Shown piece by piece: positions 50,866-60,658 of a stretch of DNA of 64,000 bases. The stretch is from contig OU015567.1 of the NCBI GenBank assembly GCA_907165135.1, positions 8,313,001 through 8,377,000 on the forward strand. The letters are read 5' to 3'. The stretch comes from Oikopleura dioica. Lineage: Eukaryota > Chordata > Appendicularia > Copelata > Oikopleuridae. Position 1 is the first letter of the stretch; each line of letters begins with the position of its first letter. Below the pieces are notes generated by a model. That model did not search any database and was not told the origin of the DNA. It saw only the letters and a list, made by a program, of their open reading frames with translations. Both the position numbers and the translations under genes were made by a program.

Positions 50866-51349
50866 GTAATCATTACTACAGTAATACTGCTTGTAGCAGG
50901 TCACTAATTGGCGTTTAAATTTCGTGAGGGTCGCTCAGTAAAGCATGTTTTTGGATCAATTTCTGTGGCGTTTTAGCAGATCAGTTAATTAGAAAAAGCA
51001 GTGTAAGAGCCAGGTGCCGCTTAGTGCCGCTTATCATTTTGGAGTATATTTTTATACAAGCTCCTTCGGTCAAGGAACAAAACTTCGAACTGCGCACTGA
51101 AGCTGATCCGACGCATTCTGGGAGCGACTGTATTTTTCCCGAAACAAAGAATACCGTATTAGACTTGTCGAAAATGTTTCTAGTTCTGCATCTGCTCATT
51201 TCAGAGGATGCAAACCATCAAAAATCTATTTGTGGTTTTTTAAACTTATTAAGAGAGTACGCGAGAAAACACAATCGTTTTTCTTTGTGATTAAGCCGTG
51301 TTTTGTTGATTTGAAAATCGAGTTTTTGCAACGTCGTATTCTGAATACG

Positions 51350-52297
51350 TAGGGTAAATCACTAATAATTGAGCTTTTTTTTGGGCTAAGTAGGGTAGGC
51401 ATATAATACCGTTTTAGAAAGCCCAGAAGCTGGGGATCATTTTGACTATTGATACTGGGGGGTGATCTTGTACCCTGAGGGCATTTAGGTACCTCCAAAG
51501 TCCCAAAATCTGGCCAATTTCAGAAATTTGAATTTTTGAGTGCCTGAGTGGCCTTTCAGAGCCAGTGACTATGCTAGAATTGTAGCCCAGGCTCTGACGG
51601 TCATTTTGAGATATAGAAAGTACTGACACCCGGGGTTCCTGAGGAGCTAGAGGCTCTTGAAGTTGGGAACTCGACAAAAATGAGTACATTTTCATTAAAA
51701 GTACAGCATTTGTGTCACAAATGCCTTCAAAGACTTTTTATCTATGTTTCTTCATTGAAGAATGTTAAAGAAATCATTTGGGGTCATCTGAGGTCACTTT
51801 AGGTCAGAAATTTTGAAAATTTAGAAAACTGTCATGAGTGACCTAATCTGACCTCGGATGACCCCAAATGATTTCTTTAACATTTTTCAATGAAGAAACA
51901 TAGATAAAAGTCTTTGAAGGCATTTGTGACACAAATGCTGTACTTTTTATGAAAAAGTACTCATTTTTTGTCGAGTTCCCCAACTTCAAGAGCCTCTAGC
52001 TCCTCAGGAACCCCCGGGTGTCAGTACTTTTCTATATCTCAAAATGACCGTCAGAACCTGGGCTACAATTCTAGCATAGTGGCTGGATCTGAAAGGCCAG
52101 TCCAGGCACTCAAAAATTCAAATTTCTGAAATTGGCCAGATTTTGGGACTTTGGAGGTACCTAAATGCCCTCAGGGTACAAGATCACCCCCCAGTATCAA
52201 TAGTCAAAATGATCCCCAGCTTCTGGGCTTTCTAAAACGGTATTTTATGCCTACCCTACTTAGCCCAAAAAAGCTTAATTATTAGTGATTTACCCTA
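51350..52297. mobile_element. Long foldback element, copy 2 (948 bp, 8-bp TSD)
   Basis: Same family as 28121-29070: ends TAGGGTAAATCACTAATAAT and complement, shared GATCATTTTGACTATTGATA and CCTGAGGGCATTTAGGTACC. The target duplication TGAATACG is perfect (51342-51349 and 52298-52305). The central third differs from copy 1, and again contains ordered GGTCA-type repeats in both orientations. Confidence 0.9.
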
Positions 52298-52612
52298 TGA
52301 ATACGACTTCCAAGCTGACTCCTAAAATGGGACATACTCGTGAGTCGCGCAAATTTTTGACGTAATGATAAATAATTCCGAAAACTCGATTTTCCAAATC
52401 AACAAAACACGGCTTGAATAACCATAGATAGCGCTATTTTATTGCTTTTTGATTGGTCAAGCCGAAATATTGCGCCATCTACGGTGAGCTAAGTTGAAAT
52501 GAAATCGAATATTGTAATCGCATTTTCGCGTCGATTTCGTAAAACAGTGACGTAATTACTATTCCTTGCGAAAATTCGTTAACAGTTAATTCTCCCTGTA
52601 ATCCATATTGGC

Positions 52613-52786
52613 ATGGAAAGCGCGAATTCCGAGCCGGCCGGGCGAGATTCCAACTTCCAATTCGACAAAACCCACGTTATTTTAGTTGAGCCAAATCGAC
52701 TGCTCAAGAATTTCGGACTATTTACAGCGTTTAGCAGCGAAATATGCGCTACAAACGTCTTCGGCATTTTAAGCAAGGATAAAGTG
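52613..52786 (+). CDS. Possible first exon, unidentified
   Basis: ATG at 52613 opens 58 residues of coding-like sequence (MESANSEPAGRDSNFQFDKT, then VILVEPNRLLKNFG) ending at a good GTGAGT donor at 52787. No partner exon or family was found. It lies within the interrupted palindrome, so it may be captured host sequence. Confidence 0.35.
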
Positions 52787-53273
52787 AGTGGTTAATCGGG
52801 CTCATCGTGAGTTACCGTCATTTCCAACATGTTCAGAATCGACAGTTGAATTAAGGGAGTAGACGTCTTAACTTTTTTACTTTTAAATAAAATCGTTAAG
52901 GGTGTCACTATACTAATTTGAGGAAAAGGAAAGCAATTGTGTTTTTCTCGCGTACTCTCTTAATAACTTATTAATTATAACTTATTAATAATAAGTTTCA
53001 AAAACCGCAAATAGATTTTTGATGGTTTGCATCCTCTGAAATGAGCAGATGCAGAACTAGAAACATTTTCGACAAGTCTAAGCAAGATTATAAAGAAAAG
53101 AAAGACGTAGTCAAAATATTTGCCAGGAACTATGCGCTAAGCCAAAAAATGGCACCTGCTAGCTGCACGAACCGCGAAATAGCCACTGATCTGTTCTTTT
53201 AGCGAGCGACTGGTTGGCCATGGATCTGCCGACTTTTACCCAAAGGAACCGATCTTTAGAAACAGTTTCGCAT

Positions 53274-53471
53274 TTATTTGGAGACAGATCTAACATAATG
53301 AGCAACTCTTCCGAAACTCGGGTCTTCAAGAGACTCCATACTCATTTTTCGCAAATAAGTGTAGACCAGATTTTTCAATCTTTTTTCATAAGCCTCTTTT
53401 TCCATTGTTGAACTACCGGTATTTTCACCAGCAATCGCCGAGAAGAAAAGAAAAATCAACGTAAATCTCAT
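53274..53471 (-). CDS. Small secreted peptide, paralogue A (65 aa)
   Basis: Single exon from ATG at 53471 to TAA at 53274. It starts with a clear signal peptide (MRFTLIFLFFSAIAGENTG). The mature part is charged and likely helical: EAYEKRLKNLVYTYLRKM, then SFGRVAHY near the end. No cysteines. About 45 bases upstream is a TATAAAA (53513-53519 complement). It shares pattern and length with the gene at 54682-54858. No known family was recognised; function unknown. Confidence 0.7.
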   Translation of the reverse strand: MRFTLIFLFFSAIAGENTGSSTMEKEAYEKRLKNLVYTYLRKMSMESLEDPSFGRVAHYVRSVSK

Positions 53472-54681
53472 TTTTTCAGAGTAAAACTCAACTTTTTTCG
53501 CTGGACTTTGACTTTTATATCGACTATTTATTTTATTATTCATTTGAGCAAGATTGCGTGCCAACTGTCATTTTTGAGTCAAAACTGCATAAATCGTCAC
53601 ATTTGCCATTTTCAATTCCATCAAATATTAAAAAATTCGATTGGACAGTTCAAAAATCTGTTAATTTCGCTGAAAAAAGGAAGATGAAACAAGGTTCTCG
53701 GTTAGACAGTTACAGTAACACTTTAAATTCTACCGCGTTATCTTGATAGAGTTCCACGCTCGTGCGGAATATCTTCTTTCGACCGTGAATATTCTGATTT
53801 TTTCGGATGCATATCAGTAGGTAATGATGGCGGTTTTACGAACGGTTTATGAAATTGAAAATTTGTTGAGCCATGAATTTTAGAAACAAGGTGCATCCCG
53901 TGTCTCCACGGCAAAGGCAAGGGCAGACAGGAAGGATGACAGCTTGTTTTGGAAGGATTAGGGGAAGATCTATATGGGTTCAGCTCGTTTTTTGATAAGA
54001 TAAGGGAAATACTAAGTTGGTTCTTTGAACAAGCTTCAGGTAGATTCTAGCTGTTAGAAATTAGCTAAGCAACCTGTAGAAAAAACCTGAGTCAGGTTTT
54101 GAAGAATCTTAACGTCAAAAATGAAACAGGCGTCTTCCCCTGAAATGATTCTCTGTTGAGAATATGCTGTAGTTCCATCAGCATATTTTATCGACGCCTG
54201 GGCTTGTCCGTTTTCTGAAATTACGCAAATTCAAAATTTTGTGATTGTCTGCGTTTGCAGGCGGAACTTATTTTTTGGGCTTGATTTTTGCATAGTCGGA
54301 CACCTCCAAGAAGATGGGTGACGCCACAGATTCAAAATGTCGCCTTGTGCCTGTCAGCAATGTGTCAGCATGTCACACCAAAACGGCAGCGACAATCATG
54401 TTTCAGACAAAATCCGCCCAATTCCGCCGCAATTTCACACAATCGCCGACATCGCTTGACGTGAACATATTATGCCCCGAATATCATTAACAACGGAAAC
54501 TCCCGCTTTAACCCATAATAAACAGACACGTCAAAGTCTGGCGCCGATTTTCAAAACAACCTCCGATGAAGCTCATTACGAGGAGCGCTCATGTTATCTT
54601 CCCGAAAATCAGAAGAGCATTTCTTTTTTTCTTAACCTAAACAAAAAACGACGAGATCAGTAGTACTACTGTATTCTTTCG

Positions 54682-54858
54682 CTAAAAGTAATTGGCTAGT
54701 TTTCCAAAGTCTTTTTCGTTGAGTAGGTTCTCCGTCTTCATCTTGGTTATGTACCTCAGCATCAGGGTTTTCAGCTTTTGCTCATACGCCTGTTTTACTT
54801 CTGCAGTTATGTTGCCGAGAACGGCAAGAAAAAGGAGCGAAAAACAGACAAATCTCAT
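54682..54858 (-). CDS. Small secreted peptide, paralogue B (58 aa)
   Basis: Single exon from ATG at 54858 to TAG at 54682. Signal peptide MRFVCFSLLFLAVLGNITA, then QAYEQKLKTLMLRYITKM and DFGKLANYF at the C-terminus. Alignment with paralogue A: (Q/E)AYExxLKxLxxxYxxKM, a short gap, FGxxAxY. A TATA-like CATAAAA lies at a similar distance upstream. The pair lies 1.2 kb apart on the same strand, which suggests tandem duplication. Confidence 0.7.
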   Translation of the reverse strand: MRFVCFSLLFLAVLGNITAEVKQAYEQKLKTLMLRYITKMKTENLLNEKDFGKLANYF

Positions 54859-55296
54859 TTTTTTTTCTTTTGTGAAAGCAAATTGGCGACTAAAAGACAG
54901 CCGTTTTATGCCACGCAAAAAATCATTAATGTAGAAATGATAATTTAGTGCACTTAAAATCGAGAAAATGCGATTGACGCTAAGACGATTCAAATTATTG
55001 CACCTTATGTCTATTTATACGGTAAGTAGGACCGGGTATCGATATTTTAGAAGGTTTTTGTCATCTTTTGGTAGGGGGAGATACTCTGCGAGATACCAGA
55101 AGAGTATCAGGTAATCCATGTTTTCGCATTGTTAACATGCATGCAGCCCTTGAAACAAGGCAAGGGTTTTTGCGCGTGCGCCAATCGCTAAATCGTTTGT
55201 TGCCCAAAATCGAGAATAATCGCATTTCAATAAGCTTTGCTGTAAACATCATATTCAAGGTCATTTTCAACCCGAAACTATCAAGGGTAAAACTAG

Positions 55297-55600
55297 CTCA
55301 ACTTTACGGATAGAGTATCAGAAATCTCTAAAGATCGGATAATACAGGAACTGGAACGAGCAAGACGAGGACGAGGGCACGATTCTGTCACGAGGCACTC
55401 AGAAATTGAGGTAAATGAAAGGCATTCTTGAGAAACGCCTCTGTTATAAATTTTCTTTTCAGGATGCAAAGTCAGCAATCCGCGCTTACCGAGGTGGCAA
55501 GCCAAAATACCAAGAAAGCTTCGTCAATTGGTGCAAAAACAACCTCCGGATTGACGAGGAAATAGTCTCAGGAATGGTTCGCGAAATATACTGTCATTGA
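55297..55600 (+). CDS. Member 2 of the novel small domain family
   Basis: Exons 55297-55410 (RVSEISKDRIIQELERARRG) and 55463-55600 (DAKSAIRAYRGGKPKYQESF, ending IYCH and stop) join at phase 0 with TTTTCAG before exon 2. The C-terminal exon aligns with the one at 57423-57600. The 5' end is uncertain: an acceptor at 55295-55296 precedes the first exon and no ATG is in frame. Confidence 0.5.
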
Positions 55601-55948
55601 AAAGACTTTAAGTAAAACCGAAATCGGGAACAGCGGATGTTTCGATGAGGAGAAGCGGTGCTTACTCCGTCATCGGTTTCGATGAGCCACAGTCTTAAAA
55701 TTGAATTTTAATTGCACCGGAATCGCATACTTCCTTGTTCTGAAGACTCTTGGCATAATGCTTAGCTTTAGAAGGAGTAGTACAGTAAGTGACCTTCTTC
55801 TTCAAAGCTCCATCAAGAAAAAAAAACGCAAAACTGAAAATTAGGTTACACGGCTTCGGCTTTGGATACCGTCAAAGTTTCGGGCGGAAGTGGCTGACTT
55901 GATTACGTCACCTCTAAATGGGATATTTTGGATAATCGCGAACCATAA

Positions 55949-57600
55949 ATGTCAGAGCTCTGGAAATGGTATCACGAGACTGAGCTGATTGAGGACGAAG
56001 ATGATGATATTTCTTACGAGGACAGGTTCATTTATAAAAAAAAAATTTAACTCGTCGAGGAATTCTGGAGCATTTTCGGCATCAAATTTTTTATAAAAAA
56101 AAACTTACAGTCAAAAAGTTTAGATAAATCAGAGCAGTTCTATGCCCGAGAAATACCACCAAAAGTCTGGCATTTAAATTTTCATAAGATTTCGGCGGCG
56201 GCGAGAATTTGATTAATTTTCTTTTGTAAATTCCCTGGAATCTTTCGCCGCGCAGTGTGGATTGAGCTTAACTCGATTCCAAATTGGATTTTGGGAGCAG
56301 AGTCAGATTTTCTTTCGCCGGAAAGATAACAACATAAATGGACCTGGATGTTATGTCATGTCATTTTATTGGAAAGGAAACGTGTAGGGGTTAATTTTGA
56401 GGATTATCCTGTTTCGGATATTTCCTATGGGTCTGAACTTAGCCACAGATAAAAGTTTTTTCCTTGAAAAATAAAATAAAAGAATTTTAAAGGATATTTT
56501 TTTCTGAAAATTAGTGCGGTTAAAGACTAACTAACGTGTTTCTTGGAGGACAAAACACTTAGATGAGCATGTGTTCTGACCATAATCCAGTTGAGGTCGC
56601 GCCCTAGTTCTCAAAGAACCGATTTGATACGCGGGTCGTCCTCCTAACCCTTTTTACGGGGAGAAAAATTCAAGGGAACAGATTTCGGCTACAAGATCAA
56701 GACATTTTTCTGTTTAAAAATCTTGGTCGAAAATCATATAAAGGAACACTGTTAAAATCGTTAAAAATGAGACCGATGACCAGGTTCGTGAGGACTAGGT
56801 TCGTGTGACTAGGTTCGTGGGTGCCATGTCGGAAAAAATGGTTCGTGTGACTAGGTTCTTGGAATTTGAATTTTTATATGTATTTTTGTATCTTCACCAT
56901 TTTGGGGCAGTAAGGGAAATGGCTTGATTACTCACTTGGCAAATATAGTCCCACATTTTTTCATTTTTTAACTTTCACGAACCTAGTCACACGAACCTAG
57001 TCATCAACCCGTTTCCTTTACTGCCCCAAATTTTTTTCTATTTAAAATTTCACGAACCTAGTCACACGAACCTAGTTATCAACCCATTTCCCTTACTGCC
57101 CCAAAATATAGGCCGATTTCAATACTCTGGCAGAACCCACCACGAACCTAGTCACACGAACCTAGTCCTCACGAACCTAGTCGTCATTCCCTTAAAAATT
57201 GAGAATCCGCAGGTTCAAGATTTGAAAATTTTGAAAAATGAATATGGTTAGTAAAGATGCGGTCGGACTGCCCCAGGAACACGTCAAATAACTGTCTTGT
57301 CAGGGTCGGACTTCTTTGCTCCGCGGTCGTCGGGTGCACCTGACGCTGCCCAGTTCTACGTTTCATCCATTTTTAAGTCTGTAAAATTGAACCTGTAAAA
57401 AGCAAGGTCAAAACAACAACAGCAACCAGTACCGCTCAATCGACGAAGTCAAAATGGCGCTGATTGCAAAGGCTCATTCCGGCGTTCCAAGAACTAAAGC
57501 GAGCTTCGCCAACTATCTCAAATGCTCGATGCCGAAAAAAGTCAGCAAGGAATGGAATCACCAACTCTGGAACTGGGCGAAAAAACGATTTGAACTATAA
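55949..57600 (+). CDS. Member 3 of the novel small domain family, complete, 2 exons
   Basis: Exons 55949-56025 and 57423-57600 give about 84 residues: MSELWKWYHETELIED, an acidic run, then SIDEVKMALIAKAHSGVPRT, SFANYLK, and EWNHQLWNWAKKRFEL before TAA. The phase across the 1.4 kb GT-AG intron is exact. Two AATAAA lie at about 57622 and 57687. The domain (45 to 50 residues, helix-rich by composition, conserved Ala, Gly-x-Pro, Ser-Phe and terminal Trp-Ala) was not recognised. The intron holds the repeat element at 56773-57185. Confidence 0.7.
56773..57185. mobile_element. MITE whose ends are arrays of ACTAGGTTCGTG
   Basis: Inverted ends of about 45 bases, each made of three tandem copies of a 14-15 base word (ACTAGGTTCGTGTG on the left, CACACGAACCTAGT on the right). 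Further copies of CACGAACCTAGTCACACGAA lie at about 56975 and 57052, each followed by a stretch with ACTGCCCCAAA. Confidence 0.75.
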
Positions 57601-58559
57601 CAATTTCAAAAGTTCGCAAAAAATAAAGATTTGAAATCTGACTGTATCAAATGTGACTGTATCATGATTTTTTTAATATATTTCTGAAATAAATTCATTT
57701 TTTTATGAAAAAATTTTTTATTAAATTTTTTATTAAATAAAATGATCTCTAAACTGATTGAACCATAAAGATGGAGCGAAAAGATGAGTGCTTTTCTAGG
57801 GTAGATCTTTTGACGATAAGACTTAAATGGACTGTGAAATCATCTGTCCTTGACTATAAAACGACCTTTGCCGATTCAAATTCACGGCATTGAGATTTAA
57901 AATGAAGACTTTTGGCGCGTTAATGTATATTAGAGTGTAGTCTACCCCCAATAGTATTCCTTAATACTTTTTCTTTCAAATGGATCCTTATGTATTTCTG
58001 TTCTTATCTGAAACATAATGTTAATAAACTCGAATAGACGAACTTGTTGTATTACTACAAGAGAGATTGCCGTAACTGTCAACCTTTCATGAAGCTCTCA
58101 ATTATTTCATCTACTTGTTTGAGCAGCTCATAAACTCGATTTATCAGCACGGACATAACTGTCCTGACACATTTCAAATTGCTCAATATTCGGTTATTCG
58201 AAATGATAGTCCACGTGACTCAAGCTAAACCAACAGAAATCAAACCGCTGGTTTTTCAGTTTTGATGATTTTTTTAGTTTATCAGGGCGTTGAAGTTGAG
58301 TGTTCTTTTTTAGAGCTCACGCGGATATTGTGATTATGGAAGTTTTATGGGCGCGCCCGAGTGAAATTTCGCCTTTCTACCGTTTATTATCTGTTGACAT
58401 GTTTGGCGATTTGAGTCGATAAATTCCACAGAATTTCATTAGCAGGAACTTTTTTCATAAAGCTCCCTTATCTCGAGCACGCTTCACGTGAACTCTGTTT
58501 CGGCGAAAATAACACGATTATTTATAAGAAAAATTAATTGAAAAATATTCGAGACTTTT

Positions 58560-59193
58560 TCAAATTTCAGGATATTTTCGGCGATAAGCATCGATCAATT
58601 TTCTAGCGTAGAATTCCGGGCTTTCTTCTTGAGGCGATTCGAAAGGTGGTAAGACAGATTGATGCTTCAAAGTTTGATTTTTCGGAGTAAGGTGCTGTTT
58701 GATAATTATTTTTTGAATCAGGTCGTTTATTTCTGCCTGTGACCGGAGCTCAGCTTGAAGGTGTGTTTCAAGTTTTTGAACCTTCAATGTTAGACTTTCT
58801 ATCAGACTGTTTTGCTCGAAAATGAGCTGTTTATTTGACTTTATCATTGCCAAGAGCTCTTGGTTGATGTCTTTTCTTTCAGCTGTTGGCGGCGGAGTTG
58901 GAAAGTCCACCATTGTTGCATTCACTGGTTTTGGTAAGTCAAAAATGCCTTCGTCTAGGGCTACTTGTTCAAACGGAAGAGGCTTAAATTTTTAAGGAAC
59001 TGAATATCATCGAACATACCTTGAAACTGCGATAGTCTTGATTTAGTTTTGGGTAAACAGTTGTTTCTTCGGGATCAGGATATGGATACGTTTTTATGAG
59101 AAGGTTCCGCTTTTTATCTTTTTTGGGCTTCTTCGGCTTTTTCTCCTTCTTTGGCTCTTTTTTCGGAGGTGGTTTTGAAGGCTCGTTTCCCAT
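58560..59193 (-). CDS. Coiled-coil protein with myristoylation-like N-terminus, 2 exons
   Basis: Exons 59193-59020 and 58982-58560 give 198 residues at phase 0 over a 37-base GT-AG intron. The start MGNEPSKPPPKK has Gly2 and Ser6, fitting an N-myristoylation signal, followed by a long Lys/Pro-rich basic run, which together predict membrane attachment. Then a polar linker, a coiled coil of about 60 residues with heptad leucines (SLIESLTLKVQKLETHLQAE), and a conserved C-terminus DLIQKIIIKQ ... FYARKLIDAYRRKYP shared with the gene at 60176. No known family was recognised. Confidence 0.75.
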
Positions 59194-60175
59194 CTTTTGA
59201 TGTAAAAGAAGTATTCTTTTTTGACGCTCTTTCGAAGATCTTCTATCAGTATTTACGCCCTGTCACACTATTGTATGAAAAGTCAGTTTCTATCAAAGAA
59301 AAACAATTCCATTTCGATACTGAAAGAGTGCCCCGGCGGGTTTTTAGAGGTGGTTGAGCAAGGTCCGATCTAACAGGTGGTTAAGTCCCTTGCGAGGCGA
59401 GTGAAATCAAAATAACCAAATGTGGCATGGTCAGAACCTACCGCTCGGTGACATAAGATGACCGCCGATCGAGAGGGCAGGCAAACATTTACCGTCTCCA
59501 GGAGATCTTCCTCGGCGAGATAACCCGACCAGAATCATTATTTTTCGATGGAGAAAGAGGCCAAGTTATCCGTCCAAAATATTTTCCGGATGGAAAGTCG
59601 ATTAGGCAAAAAACTCTTTCGGAGTCTGTTTTTCAAAATAGAAGCAAAAGAAGCAGCGCCCGACTTCCGGAAAAATTATGCCCCACGTCGTGAGGGAATA
59701 ATCCGTTTCTTCCCGCTCGCCTGTCAGTCTTTCTGCTCGAGCCTAACGGAGCTTGAGATATTCACTTTCACAGGCTTCATTAGAATTATTCAAATGAGTG
59801 ACTGCTTTACCCTATCTTGCGTTTTTTTGCACCCTAAATACACACATTTTCTCACGTGTCTAAAAAATGCCTCATGAGAAATCCAAGGAATCGGTAGGAA
59901 AATTGAGATCGAATTGTACTTGATAGAGTTTGGCATTCAATCACTGAAGGTAAACAAGGAGATTTGCTTCTGACAGGTAGTAACAGATAAAAATTCTGGA
60001 GACAGTTCAGTCTGATTTATGCGTGTTATGGACTCTGTGCATATTGCTTCTCTAAGAGCTGTTGCAAGAAGAAGGAAAAGAAGCTGACAAATGACCAGAA
60101 ACCGAACAAGCGTCTTTCAAGTAGGTTTGCAAACGATATTCTTTCACTCATTGAACTCTTTAGAACTTCAAAAAA

Positions 60176-60658
60176 ATGGTGAAATTGATGAAGAAAGACC
60201 TCGAATCTCTTACTCAAAAAGTAGATAGGCTAGAAAAAGAGTTCGAATCGCCGGTGGAAACTGAGAATAGAAAATTCATTGATAATCTGACTCAAAGAGT
60301 TGAGGATCTGGAGCACAAACATCAATTGCAAGTGGAAATGAACGTCAAAGAACTCAAAAATGTTATCCAGAAATTAGAGACATTGGAGCGAGCGAAAATC
60401 GACGATATGAAACTGACTCACAGTCTTGCTGAAAAAGTAGATAATCTTCAGGATCGCCTTAAATTGCAAGAAGAAATAAGCGATCTCATGCAAAAAATCA
60501 TCATCAAACAATTTGCATCCTCTCCTTCTCATGATATCCAGCTTCGCGTCGTACCGGCTGTTGAAGAAGATGTTGTTTTCTACGCAAGAAAATTGATTGA
60601 GTCTTACCGATGGAAAAACCCTAACCCTGTCATATTGGGAATCCCCACCAAAAAATAA
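60176..60658 (+). CDS. Coiled-coil paralogue of the 58.6 kb gene
   Basis: ATG at 60176, TAA at 60656-60658, 160 residues. Nearly all coiled coil (SLTQKVDRLEKEFE, LTQRVEDLEHKH, NVIQKLETLERAK), then DLMQKIIIKQ and FYARKLIESYRWKNP, which match the other gene. An upstream exon is likely: 60018-60117 encodes YACYGLCAYCFSKSCCKKKE in one frame, a Cys-rich basic segment that could be palmitoylated, but joining it needs a one-base change in the A run at 60169-60175. The two paralogues are divergently transcribed, with start codons about 1 kb apart. Confidence 0.65.
   Translation: MVKLMKKDLESLTQKVDRLEKEFESPVETENRKFIDNLTQRVEDLEHKHQLQVEMNVKELKNVIQKLETLERAKIDDMKLTHSLAEKVDNLQDRLKLQEEISDLMQKIIIKQFASSPSHDIQLRVVPAVEEDVVFYARKLIESYRWKNPNPVILGIPTKK

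Larger units (their letters stand above)
51164..53083. mobile_element. Large palindrome interrupted by foldback element copy 2
   Basis: 51164-51273 is repeated inverted at 52948-53083 (both contain GGTTTGCATCCTCTGAAATG or its complement). 51295-51327 is repeated inverted at 52384-52413 (CGTGTTTTGTTGATTTG). Between these arms sits the foldback element 51350-52297. About 0.5 kb of non-palindromic sequence, including a coding-like stretch opening at ATG 52613, separates the two right-hand blocks. Confidence 0.7.
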
